From positions 58,218,790-58,282,789 of the forward strand of contig CM055092.1 of NCBI GenBank assembly GCA_029204225.1: a DNA stretch of 64,000 nt. The letters are read 5' to 3'. This DNA is from Diphasiastrum complanatum (lineage: Eukaryota > Streptophyta > Lycopodiopsida > Lycopodiales > Lycopodiaceae). The position numbers and the translations under genes are program-made. This document shows positions 21,472 through 31,735 of the stretch, piece by piece. The notes beneath the pieces are model-generated. The model did not search any database and was not told the DNA's origin. It saw only the letters and a list, made by a program, of their open reading frames with translations. Position 1 is the stretch's first letter. Each line of letters begins with the position of its first letter.

Positions 21472-22150
21472 AAACATTCCTCCATTTGTGTCTGGAATAT
21501 ACATAGCATCATAAAGAAATATTCCAAAATCTGCAAGTTCTTTTGTCGTTCGTCCTCTGTATTGCAATTTGCCAATTTTTGAATGGATGACATCTATAAT
21601 ACCTGAAAGAGTCTCCACAGGTTCCCATTCATGTATATTTGAAGGATATAGATCTGCAATACAAAATCATAATAAGCTCCCATTCATAAATATGATTACG
21701 TTTTAAAAATAACAAGCAACCCAAAAAATTAAGATACTTACAATTATATTTTCAAAAATCATGTGGATTTACGGCCTCCACGTTAAGTTCTAAATGCATA
21801 TAAACATGTTGAATAAGCATCTCTAAAATGGTTTGTCCTCTTGGAGAAACTTTGAAATCAGTAATCCACCCTTTCCAATAAGATCTATATATAGACTTGG
21901 CCTTTTTCTTTTGGCGAAAAGCCCCTCTCAACGATGGATGCATCAGTACCCAAGAAGCCTTATGATATTCACGGGCAATCCATGTGCCATCATCTTCCCT
22001 CTCAGTATAAAAAATTGCAGAGCATATCAAGGATCTCGGTCTCTTTCTCATCGCCATAGCTTGAAGAGTCTCACGTTTGAACTTGTCAATATGAAGTTCC
22101 AGAGCATTATAGGCGCCAAACCTATTTGTGAGTCCCAAGATAATTTTAAC
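21427..22150 (-). pseudogene. Second intron-bearing fragment, opposite strand (unit 1)
   Basis: Exon 1 (22,138 to 21,742) reads LTNRFGAYNALELHIDKFKR and later YWKGWITDFKVSPRGQTIL. An 88-bp GT-AG intron follows (21,741-21,654, GTAAGTATC...TATTGCAG). Exon 2 (21,653 to 21,427) reads LYPSNIHEWEPVETLSGI and YIPDTNGGMFKNMQAA. The frame is kept across the junction (T + AT gives Tyr), but exon 1 has one TGA nine bases before its last few codons. Family unknown. It converges on, and abuts, the + strand fragment, so the two appear to be joined pieces. Confidence 0.5.
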
Positions 22151-22787
22151 TTGAGGTTAACCCAAACAGTTTAGTCAACCAGTGGCTGCGCACGCCAGCC
22201 AATAGTATGCTTCCAATCTACCGAACCGGAAATTCAAATTTTCTCAAACATGAATTGTGTTTTCCGGACATAGAACCCACTATTTCAAGAACTGATTGGG
22301 CCACATGGACATAAAAAGCGAGAAAAAAAAAATCGTAACAAACGGCCTTTCTAAGTTTGAGAACTCCTGTAATGTCAAAAATTCTCTTCTAGCACTTATA
22401 TCAAGCAAATCAACACATAGAATCATGGAATCTTGATCAAGCTATGATCTCACTATCTAGTTATCCAATCAAAATTAGGATTTTGTCAAAATCACAAAAG
22501 ATTGGCTATTCCAAATCTACATGCAAATGTTGAAATTTTGATTATGCAATCTAATAGTTACCACTTAGGCTGATCTAATGATCCAAAAATCGGCCAAATC
22601 CAGTATGTGAAATCAAAAATCAGAATTGATCAAGTTTAAAAACCTATATAGGATTTTGATCTACAAAAGATCCAATCTACAAAAGCAAAGAACTCGATTT
22701 TGGTGTAGAATCCTCTCTAGCATGCTCTAGATATCTTCACCAAGTTATTGAAAGATCTGATTTCCTCCTTCATAACCTGAAACACAA
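22151..22787 (-). other. Leader of a truncated − strand copia element (unit 1)
   Basis: Left of the primer site at 22,788-22,799 the − strand continues about 450 bp without a clear gag start, up to an A-run near 22,325, then changes character. This looks like the untranslated leader of the copia element whose 5' LTR is at 22,800-23,444. The rest of that element is missing. Confidence 0.4.
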
Positions 22788-22799
22788 GCTCTGATACCA
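22788..22799 (-). other. Copia primer-binding site (unit 1)
   Basis: On the − strand it reads TGGTATCAGAGC, the plant copia site complementary to the 3' end of initiator-Met tRNA. It directly abuts the LTR end. Confidence 0.9.
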
Positions 22800-23444
22800 T
22801 GTGAAGGATTTTAGATCATTATGATCCAATCCACTTGAAAGATCTTGGGTTACAAAGAGAAATACTCTACCAATCTCACCAATGTAGAAAAATCTGCATC
22901 TACACGCAAAATGAGATGCAAACTCTAATACAACTTGATCAAAATTGAATGAAATGATAAAGTACTGTTGTTATCCATAAAAAAATAGCAAGCTACTGTA
23001 TTTCACACGTGTGGATCCAAAAATAACAAATATAGATCATTCTACACGTAAAATTGCATGCAATCACAAGCATAGTGCACCAATGGATAGTAAAACCCAA
23101 AAGAACCATGTATAAGCATGAAATGAGATAGAGAAGAGAGAATATCACTCTCTCCATGAGTTACATCCTTTTATAACATGTCCAAAACATATTTGTCCAC
23201 TTGGCTTTCTCTCCAAAATGCTAACCCTACTATTTTTGCGTCGAGATACAATACCCAACATTCAAATTTGAATCTACTCAAACTCGCCTTCTAACTTTCC
23301 CACACTTTCAAAAAGTGTTTATTCAAATGACATTTAGATAATGAATTTTGAAAAGTCAATCTCTAAGTCTAAAAACAAAGTTGGCCTCAATATGCCAAAT
23401 ATGGAAATATAGCAAATATGATCAAACTAGTGGAATCTTTCACA
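22800..23444 (-). mobile_element. Copia 5' LTR, 645 bp (unit 1)
   Basis: The ends are TGTGAAGG...CTTTCACA on the + strand, and the primer site adjoins the left end, so on the − strand this is a 5' LTR. It aligns along its full length with the 3' LTR at 58,895-59,543, at roughly 80% by eye, sharing AACACTTTTTGAAAGTGTGG, a TATAAAAGGATG word and the final GATCATAATGATCT. It contains the palindrome CACACGTGTG (23,004-23,013). It sits within the 3' region of the gypsy element, beside its downstream ORF. Confidence 0.85.
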
Positions 23445-23479
23445 TGATCTGCTCAGACAACATCTCTATGTTGCTGGTC

Positions 23480-24472
23480 ATCTCATTCGGATGTTAGAAC
23501 AACTGCATCATATTGTCCTGGATGTCGAGATCGTAGGCATGGATCTTACCCACAATATTCTTGGCACTTGTGGAGAGCTGATGGTACCATCTGTAAAGGT
23601 TGTTTTTGTTGTCCTCCTCATCCCCTTCTATGGCTTCCTCATCGACCCCTTTGCCTTTATCTTGCACCTAGGTGTCGGAGATAGTATCTTCGTCATCCAT
23701 TGATGTAGGGCTCATTGGCTTTTGAGAAGAGCCACCCAAAACTGGGACAACAGTTAAAGTGTCGTCTGCAACAGAAGGATTCGACAAAGTTTTTGCAGCA
23801 GCATCCTGTTATGCTTCCTTTGAAGCTGCTATTGCATCACCCTCCATGGCAGTAGAGGCTGCTAGCTGATCTTGTGCAGGGGTGCTCTATCAGAGGCTCT
23901 GTTTCCGTTGACATTAGCATTCGTCCTGCTAAGACACCCTATTCAATCTCTGTCAGAATGTTGAAATGGTCACACAGACGTGAGATGTGTGCTCCCACCG
24001 TATCGAACTTTTTGTTCTTGACCCAGCGCAGAAATGCTTTGTATGCTATAGTATCAAAGCATACTAGCTGGCCTGCCAGTGCATCCAAAAGATATCCAAA
24101 ATTTTGTTCCCAAATGGTGGCATCAGCATCTGTAATAAATAAGACCTGGTTTGCATATTTGCACAGGAGCTTGAGCTGTGCATCCTTCACCATTGTAATT
24201 TTGTACCTCTTGCTTGGTACAAAACACTTCCACAAACAATATTTTGACTCTTCAATGGAGTCCTTGGACGTAGGATTGGTTGCGCCATCTACTGGTAGTC
24301 CAAGAGCTGCAGAGAAGGCTACTTCGTTGATTATGAAGGTGTTGTTCTCCAGAGTAAATTTGAAATCAGCTTCAGCCACTGTGTGAATGGAGTTCACGAA
24401 GTTAGTGCTGATCTCTTGTACGATAATAGATGAATCCACTTTCAAATTACTCAGTCTGCATTGATCCAACAA
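23480..24472 (-). pseudogene. Downstream ORF of the gypsy element (unit 1)
   Basis: The − strand frame 24,472-23,939 (177 codons) starts MLDQCRLSNLKVDSSIIVQE and contains INEVAFSAALGLPVDGATN, later a NFGYLLDALAGQ word. Its layout (a strand followed by an A-x-x-L-G-L-P helix, about 100 residues, then a hydrophobic helix) resembles the 'putative plant transposon protein' domain encoded 3' of pol in some plant Ty3 elements. That link is by pattern only. After a stop at 23,939 an acidic, alanine-rich tail can be followed in mixed frames to about 23,480 (GDEEDNKNNLYRWYHQLST). It has the same orientation as pol and lies about 600 bp beyond it. Confidence 0.5.
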
Positions 24473-25075
24473 AGACTAAATAGACGCAAGCCGAATTGAA
24501 GCTCTGATTTTTCACATGATCAAGGAACTGGTGCTTGCACTTGTGTCCATTTTGATCGCGTAAATGATAGAAGAGTGGTAGCAAGCATGAAAGCGAGAGC
24601 AAGCGAGCAAGAGTAAAAAGAAAGTGTAAAATGAAAATAGAAAATTACAATGTTTAAACAGTGACATAGTGGAGACGATGATTATGTGGCAACATGATTT
24701 GACAAATGTCACTTTCATAAGAGCAGTCGGCTTAGAGATAATCTCTAGTTAAATCAAGACCGTTAAAATTTAAAAATAATCATGCCTACGCATTCTTCCA
24801 CGTGGTCATAAATGTAAACATAAATGTGAATGACATTTTATAACACGTGTACATTTACACATTTAATAATAGAGATTCACTAAGTCCAAGAAAATAAATA
24901 ATGAATAAAATAATAAATAACAATTAAATATTATAAAAAGAAAAATTCGAAAAGACGAAACTTAGAAAAAGAAAAATTTGAGAAGAAGAAAAAGAAAAAT
25001 TTGAGATGTATGCTCAAAATTTATCCGAAAGATTCTCAAAAGATTTTCAAAAGATCCTCCCTTTGAAATCCTTTG
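24473..25075. other. Spacer between pol and the downstream ORF (unit 1)
   Basis: AT-rich, with A/G-rich runs (AAAGAAAAATTTGAGAAGAAG near 24,960) and no frame. Unit 1 has a 12-base repeat (ATAAATGTAAAC near 24,811) that is absent from unit 2. Confidence 0.5.
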
Positions 25076-26050
25076 TCAAAGATAATATTTCTTCAGTCTG
25101 GAACCGTTAATACGTGTTGGCAATAATTCATCGTCCAATGATTGAAGTTGGACAAAATTGTTCTCAAATACTTCCATAACCTTGAATGGTTCCATCCATC
25201 TCATATGTAATTTTTGAGGAAGTTTTTGATGTCGGCTGTCGTAAATTAAAGCCTAATCATCAACCTTAAGATTAACAGTTTTGATACAAGTATCATGCTT
25301 TTTCTTTCGCTCATCCTATATTTTTTCTGTAATATTCTTTGAATTGATTCAAGATGATAGATCTTCAATGGTTAAAAGTCTTTTATTAATACAGTCTGTA
25401 TCTGTTTGTTCTGCTTGTATTCGAAAAGTTGGCACCTCGAATTCAATCGGGAGAATTGGATGCATACCATATATAAAGAAATAAGGAGTCTGTTTCATTG
25501 TGATCTTCTCTGTGTTTCTATATGCCCAGAGCACTGAAGGTAGCTTTTGATCCCAATCTGTAGCATGTGCAACAATGATCTTATTCAGGATCTTGCATAG
25601 TATTCCATTGGCTCTTTTAGTTAGTCCATTGGCTTTCAGATTGTAAATGGTTGTCTTTCTGTGTTTGATAGAAAATATGTTGTTAGTATCGAATCGTATC
25701 ATTATGAAAATGAGTACCACGATCACTGACCAATTCAAGAAGACACCCATAACGTGTAATTATAGATTTGAATGAAAAAACAGCGATAGTTTTTGCATCA
25801 TTTTGTTTCGTCGCTTTCGCTTCAACATTCTTCGTTGCATAATATCTTGCAACCAAAATATATCGACACTTAGTATGTTGAGTAATTGGTTGATTGGTCC
25901 AAAAAAATCAATCTCCCACTTTTTAAATGGTGCAAGTGGAATGATTGGCGCCAACGGCCAATTCATGGATTTGGTTGGTTTATCAGATCTCTGGCATGGA
26001 TCACAAGATCTAATATAAACAGAAACATCCTTAAACATGGTAGGTCACCA
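25076..26050 (-). pseudogene. Gypsy integrase, second copy with C-terminal end (unit 1)
   Basis: From right to left: the zinc H2C2 end (FKDVSVYIRSCDPCQRS, about 26,038), the core start (KKWEIDFFGPIN), a degraded core, then HRKTTIYNLKANGL, LPSVLWAYRNTEKITMKQTP and YGMHPILPIEFEVPT (25,350-25,680). The C-terminal stretch (25,256-25,076) reads ALIYDSRHQ, RWMEPFKVMEVF and LPTRINGSRLK, the usual end of plant Ty3 integrases. Stops and frameshifts occur throughout. The stretch 25,690-26,050 is paralogous to 26,410-26,770, so the integrase N-terminal half is present twice. Confidence 0.8.
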
Positions 26051-26059
26051 ATACTTCTA

Positions 26060-26393
26060 GAGTGTTGACTCTAAGAAGGCAAATCTTTTCTTGTTTGCAA
26101 AAGAATGAAAAAAGTCCAAGTACCTTGTTTTGAGGATTAAAGCATTGAATGATGAGTTGGCTTGCATTGATGAAAGCATTAAGGAAGGAGAGCTTGTTTT
26201 TAATGGCTTGTTGGATGCTCATGCTAACATTGTTCAAAGTATTGCTATTCAAAAGATTTTGCTAAGTTTGATGGATCTTCAAGAGAACTTGATCAATGAG
26301 GAATATAGGCTTCAAGCAAGAAGTGGATCTACATCGACACTTCAAGAGAAAGCTATGTCCACAAAGGGCAAATTCAAGGGCATTGATTAGGAA
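26060..26393 (+). pseudogene. Copia gag fragment on the opposite strand (unit 1)
   Basis: A + strand frame (from 26,130) reads IKALNDELACIDESIKEGEL, LLDAHANIVQSIA, then LMDLQENLINEEYRLQARSG. This follows the second half of the copia gag (UBN2-type) domain, where a helix 'L..L..IG..I.D.......LL..LP..Y' precedes 'L..LL.EE.R'. It is open for 86 codons. It lies exactly between the two gypsy integrase copies and runs against them. Confidence 0.6.
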
Positions 26394-26400
26394 ATAGGTT

Positions 26401-26930
26401 GTCAGCAACCGTATCGTATCATTTAGAAAATGTGTACCTCGGTCACTTACTAGTTTGAGTGGACAACCATATCTTGTGATTATACTTTTGAATAAGAATG
26501 TCACGACAGCTTTCACATCGTTTCGTTTCGTCACCTCTGCTTCAGTGTTCTTGGTAGCATAATTCGTTGCAAAATATAATGACATTTTGTATGTCGGATA
26601 ACAGGTTTGATTGGACTGACAAAGTCAATCCCCCACTTCTCGAATGGTAAAAGAGGCAGGATTGGTGTCAATGGCCAATTCATTGCTTTTGTAGGCTTAC
26701 CAGATCTCTGGCATGGATCACATGAACGAATAAAATATGATACATCCTTGAACATGGTTGGCCACCAATACTTGGCAGTCAATATCTTATTAACTGTATC
26801 TTCAAAGAAAAATGTCCACTAGCATCTTCTGAGTGTAAGGCTTTAACGACCTTTTTAATGTCTTCAGTTTCGAGACATCTTCGTAGTTGATGGTCAGCAC
26901 CAAGCTTGTATAGAACATTGTTAATAATTG
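26401..26930 (-). pseudogene. Gypsy integrase, first copy, frameshifted (unit 1)
   Basis: H2C2 end (KYWWPTMFKDVSYFIRSCDP, CQRSGKPTKAMNWPL), then the core start GIDFVSPIKP, then NYATKNTEAEVTKRND, ITRYGCPLKLVSDRGTHFLN. The catalytic D region (GIDF) and the SDRGTHF Asp are present. The sequence ends abruptly at about 26,401 after LLTTYFL, where the copia gag piece starts. Unit 1 has lost 4 bases near 26,572 and 1 base near 26,800 relative to unit 2, which keeps this stretch in one frame. Those two breaks are younger than the duplication. Confidence 0.8.
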
Positions 26931-26939
26931 TATAAGGTG

Positions 26940-28625
26940 CTACTTATAATGAAAAACTTTTTTTTTCTCCAAATCGTAACCATCAGGATATATCTGATCC
27001 TTAAGATAAGTAATAATATAAGAATATAGCGAATTTATAGATGAAATCTCGAATAAATGTTTGTCTGAAAAATCATCATTGATAGGGTCTTCAATTTTTT
27101 TGGTGCTGAGTCGCGATAGACAATCAGCATTTGTATGATATTTTCCTTGATGAAGCTCTACTTGATAAGTAAATTCTTGCAGAAATAGATCCCATCGAGC
27201 AATTCGTCCTGATAGATCTGGTTTATTTACAAGATACTTAAGAGCATAATGATTCACATGAAAAATAAATGTATATCCCAACAAATAATGCCAAAAAATT
27301 TTAACATTGAAAATCATGCCAAGTGCTTTCCTTTCTATAGCCGAATAATTCTTCTTTAATGCATTGAGCTGTCAACTCACATAGTAGATGGGATGGTCCT
27401 TCTTCTGGTCATCCTTTTGGCTTAGACAGACGCCAATAGCAAATGTAGAAACATCCACATAACTGTGAAATAAAATAGCCCAGTTGGGTGGTCTCAGAAT
27501 AAGAGAATTGATCAACCTTTGCTTAAGATCTTCGAATGCTTTCTGCTGATCATTCGTCCACAAGTATTCCACTTGTTTCTTCAGTAGATGTGTAAGAGAG
27601 GCAGCAATAGAAGCATGATTTTGAACAAATCTCTTGTAATAGCCAACATGTTCTAAGAAAGCTCTTAGTTCACGTAAATTGGTTGATATCTGGAGATTCT
27701 TTATAAGATCGACTTTATCTTTGTCAACTTCTATTTCTCTGTTAGATATTCTGTGTCCAAGCAATATTCTTTCTTTCATACCAAAAAAGCATTTCTCTGG
27801 ATGAAGAGATAAACAAGTATCTCGACATTGTTGCAATGTTAATTTCAGCTTCTATAGGTGTGTCTTTATATCATTGTATACACAGAAATCATCAATAAAT
27901 ATTTCGAGAAAAGTTCTCAAGAAGGCAGCAAAAATTAACATCATGATTCGCTGAAAAGTCGATGGAGCGTTACAAAGACCAAAGGGCATTTTGTTGTAGG
28001 GATAAGTGCCCCAATCCGTAGTGAATGTGGTCTTTGAATGATCCTCCTTTTGCACTCCAACCTGATTATATCTAGAAAAGTCATCACAGAAACTGTAATG
28101 CTCTTGACCAGCAACCTGATCTAGGATGGAATCAGTGAAAGGCGGAGGATGATGGTCCTTCCTTGTGGCAGCATTGAGTTTGCGGAAATCCTGGCATATT
28201 CGTATTTTGCCAGTCTTCTTCTTTGGGACAACAACAATGGGTGAAACCCATCAACTACTTAAGACGAGATCGATTATACATGACTTAAGGTGCTTGTTAA
28301 GTTCGTCCTTAACCATGAGAGAGTACTTAGGATTGAGACGATATTGTCTCTGTCGAATAGGTACAACATCTTTCTTAAGATCAATTTGGTGCTCTCCGAA
28401 TTCTGCAGGTATACCCTTGAAATTGTCGAGCGACCAGACAAAAGTGTCTTGATACTCCTTCAATAGTTCAGTGAATTCCACTAACTTCGATTCTCCAAGT
28501 GACTTTGAAACATGCACAAATCTGCTAGGTGCAAGTTCAATCAGTTTAGTAGAATTTGGTAAAATGATACCTTCTGTCATACTGGCCTTGGTATGGCCAT
28601 GAATTTCGCGCATGGTTGACTCCAC
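26940..28625 (-). pseudogene. Gypsy reverse transcriptase and RNase H (unit 1)
   Basis: The RT starts near 28,625. The block QDTFVWSLDNFKGIPAEFGE leads into RQRQYRLNPKYS. A TGA follows LVLSS, after which the frame continues WVSPIVVVPKKKTGKIRIC, QDFRKLNAAT, FGLCNAPSTFQR and the catalytic box FIDDFCVYN (near 27,880). The connection and RNase H follow (27,836-27,372: EKCFFGMKERILLGHRIS, FLEHVGYYKRFV, SYVDVSTFAIGVCLSQ; 27,317-26,940: FHVNHYALKYLVNKPDLSGR, YHTNADCLSRL). Block order and wording place it with plant Ty3 Tat/Athila-like elements. Several stops make it inactive. An acidic linker joins it to the protease upstream. Confidence 0.85.
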
Positions 28626-28924
28626 AAATGTTTTCTTGTCGTCAACTTGACTCTTGTTACCAAATTTGTGTTCAGATTCATCACTTGAATTGTTAGACTC
28701 TTCCGAGTTCGTGTCTGCAACGTTAATTTCTTCCTACAAAACATCTGGTTCAGCGTCGCAGGCATCGAAGAATTCTTCGTCATCAGCATTCTCATAACAT
28801 TCAAAGTACTGCACTTCAATATCAGATCCATTGGAAAAAATATTCAAGGCATATGAAGATTCTTCTGATGTAAAGCTGGTGTCGGACAAAGGAGTTTCAC
28901 CTTCATATTTGTCACGACTCTAGG

Positions 28925-29752
28925 TTATGATTTGTTCTGCTGACTTACCTCGATATTGGTCTCACCAGTCTGAAATCTCAGCTCTCTAGATTCCCAATGT
29001 ACACTTGCGTTTGATTGATAAAGCCAAGGGTGTCCAATCAGCACAGAATAGGATGACAAAACGAGTGGTTTGAAAACAATGAAATTCATTGTGAATGGCT
29101 TGGGTTGAATGTAGACAGTGACATCCTTCAGTTCTCCAATAGGTTTTCGTCATGTCAAATCAGCTAACTCGATGTTTTGCTATGTCGGTTGAATGTCGGT
29201 CAGCCCCAGAGCATGAGCTGTGTCTTCTGTTATTATATTCACACTGAAACCAGAGCCAATTGGCACTTTTTCGATCAGGCATCCTGCAATGGTAATATCA
29301 ATCTCAGGTGCACCGAGATCACCTAAATCAATAGACATAACACCAGCATCTGACAGAGAAATTTTTTTCTTATTTTTGGACACAAAAAGGCCTTTCAGTT
29401 GCTTTCTGCAATAAGTGTTATCTGCCAACAGCTGTTCAAAAGTAATGTTCGGACAAAGGGATCCAATATTAGTCACGATGTCATATTCTTTCGTCTTCGA
29501 TTTTGAGGTTGGTTTATCGATAACAGTACTAGACAATTTCGTCTTCGCGATTTCTTCGTTCTCTTCCTCAAAAGTGACCACCTTTTTTGCAACAGCTGTC
29601 TGAAGTTCAGCGTCTACCAAGATATCTTTTGCAAATAACTTCGCAGCATTGTGGTCATAGTCAGGGTCATCTTTGAGATCTTCCTTAGTCGTAGATTTGC
29701 TCGTTGTTTTGCTAAAGGATATATTCTTCAAGGATTTTCTGCTCTTTGTCAT
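28925..29752 (-). pseudogene. Gypsy aspartic protease lacking the catalytic Asp (unit 1)
   Basis: The 190-codon frame 29,752-29,180 includes a K/E/S/T-rich N-terminal part, then NITFEQLLADNTYCRKQLKG and the retropepsin core: LGAPEIDITIAG, then EKVPIGSGFSVNIITEDTAH. In the family this last block reads (V/I)DSGS-x-VNII. Here the Asp position is Gly and the fourth residue is Phe. The C-terminal part continues in a broken frame (29,150-28,930) with FKPLVLSSYSVLIGHPWL and a W-x-S-x-E-L-R-F end. Because the active-site change is shared by both units it predates the duplication. Confidence 0.75.
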
Positions 29753-29758
29753 TTCTGA

Positions 29759-31331
29759 TTAGGTTTCGAGGAGCTTTTGCTTCTCGTTGTGACCTTGAAA
29801 TAATTTCTCCACATCACTTGGCCAGGACTGATCTTCTGTCTTTGCTAGTTTTTCTTCAATAACATCAATTCTTTGCACAACAGCATCAGTCGCAACTTTC
29901 GCTTTTGTGTTTACAGCAGTTGGTTTTGCTACATACTGATATTTGGGTAGCGGCTTCTGCAACTGAGGGCAATCAAGATACTTGTGGCCAGGCTCTTTGC
30001 ATTTCGAACATAATGGTACATAACCAATTGACTTTCGCAGTTGAGGACAGTCAGTAGAAAAATGTCCCGGCTCTCCACAGTTGTAACAGTTGTCCGAAAC
30101 TGGTTTAGTCGCGGTTTGAGACTTTGCTGGTCCAACAAATTCAGGAGGATTATGTCTTCTTGGTGCGAACTTGGGTCTGTCCTGATGGGCTGATGCTGCA
30201 GTACCCTGTACATAGTTAGTAATCGTATCATTTTGAAAAATAAATAGTACCTCCTAGGCATGATCTTCAATGTATTTGACATTCACAGTAGTGCAGTCTT
30301 CCTTAGTGTGTCCAAAAGTTCCACATGTCGTACACCACATTCCTGAGTTGGAAGAAGACGCTTTTGGTCTTTTATCTGCAACTTCAGAGATCTGCACTTT
30401 CAAGTCATTAAACTTTTTATTAAGGTCAGTCATATTACTCTTCCAAATCTTTTTCACTTTGAAAGTTGACGACTTATTCTCGACAACTTTCATGTCGTCC
30501 TTTCGTTTAGTTCGTCGTTTATTCTTTTTCTCTCCTTTGTCAGCTTCTGATTCAGATGAATCGCTGCTTTCAGTTTCCGAGCTTGAAGAACTGGTACTTG
30601 AATCTGAATCTGAATCTTCATCGCTGTCACTAGAATCAGTCTTCGACTTTCAAGATTTCTTAATCGATCATCGCTTTCGTGCTAGTTTCTAGGTCTCGAA
30701 ATTCTCGGCACTAGCTATTACTGCTGCTAAGGAGGTCACGTCCCCTTGTTTGCAATACCGATCAATTTTTGGTGGTAAACCAGGCAAAAATCATTCGATC
30801 TGCATATCCACAGGATATACACCAGTTAGTTTTCCTATGAGATTTTAACCTTACATGTATATTTGCGAAGAGATTCTTTACTCTTCTTCTGAACATTGTT
30901 CAGACGTCCAAGAATTCTAGATTTGTAACCAATCTCTCTGAATTGGTTCAGAAACGCATCTTTCAGCAAGTACCAGGTTCCTACGTGGCCTAGTTCAACT
31001 TGACTGTACCATATGTGCGCCTGCTTTCTTACCAGAGAAAATTCATAGTTTGTCTGTCAGTTCCCTCGTTATTCGCATTAGCGATTGACTCAAATTGTGA
31101 GACATAGCTATTTGCATAATCGAAAGAAGTACCTTTAAAATAATCATATTTAATTTCAGAGATAGAAGTGAAACATGCAGCAGGACCCTCCATACCGAAG
31201 CTAATCAGGAGTTTAAGTAACTGGGCAGTGATTTCGTCTAGATTTCTTCGACTAGTATTCTCACTTTGTCTTCGTAAAAATTCCTCTCTAAGATTACGGT
31301 ATCGTTCTAATCTGGATTCTCTATATGACAT
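29759..31331 (-). pseudogene. Gypsy gag with three zinc knuckles (unit 1)
   Basis: The N-terminus (31,331) reads MSYRESRLERYRNLREEFL and is highly basic/acidic. About 100 codons later the frame breaks. A serine/glutamate-rich middle is legible near 30,660-30,500 only in pieces. Three CCHC knuckles follow: CTTCGTFGHTKEDC (about 30,330-30,290), CYNCGEPGHFSTDC and CSKCKEPGHKYLDC (about 30,090-29,960). Three knuckles are more than the usual one. The frame then runs to a stop at 29,759 next to the protease. Confidence 0.75.
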
Positions 31332-31383
31332 ACACTAGAGATGAAGATGGATTTGTCAGATTTCTTATAACTTTTCTAAACTA

Positions 31384-31401
31384 TCCCTGGCAACGGCGCC
31401 A
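31384..31401 (-). other. Gypsy primer-binding site (unit 1)
   Basis: On the − strand it reads TGGCGCCGTTGCCAGGGA, a site widely seen in plant Ty3 elements, five bases inside the LTR end. It lies 53 bases upstream of the gag ATG on that strand. Confidence 0.8.
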
Positions 31402-31406
31402 AAAAT

Positions 31407-31724
31407 TGGTATATGTCGTACTATACCAACAGGGTTAATATAGATTTTATAGTAAATAATGTCGTTCCCACAGAGGACAACATTAAAAAGTTATGTTTTT
31501 GGTACAATTATGGCAAGTGGTTTCAAGTGTTATTTAGGTTGTCGAAAGACATTAAAAAGTAACCAGTATTACTTATGATTGGGATGGGTAATGTTAATAA
31601 ATTCAGAATAACAATCTGGCCTCTATCAAATCGAATGAAGCACGTTCTACAGATGATATGTTATCAGAGTAGTACAACAGTACTACACTCTGGCTGGTTA
31701 AGGTGTCAACAGAGAATCAAGAAT
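31407..31724 (-). mobile_element. Gypsy 5' LTR, 3' portion only (unit 1)
   Basis: On the + strand the LTR begins TGGTATATGTCG at 31,407. Only 318 bp are present, because the duplication breakpoint cuts it at 31,724. Unit 2 continues uncut. I found no 3' partner LTR elsewhere in the unit. Confidence 0.7.
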
Positions 31725-31735
31725 ACACTCTGACG
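31721..31735. other. Duplication join with 6-base templated filler
   Basis: Unit 1 ends GAAT at 31,724 and unit 2 starts TGACG at 31,731. The six bases ACACTC between them belong to neither end. With one base on the left and two on the right they spell TACACTCTG, which also occurs 40 bp upstream at 31,684-31,692. The filler therefore looks copied from nearby sequence. Confidence 0.85.
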
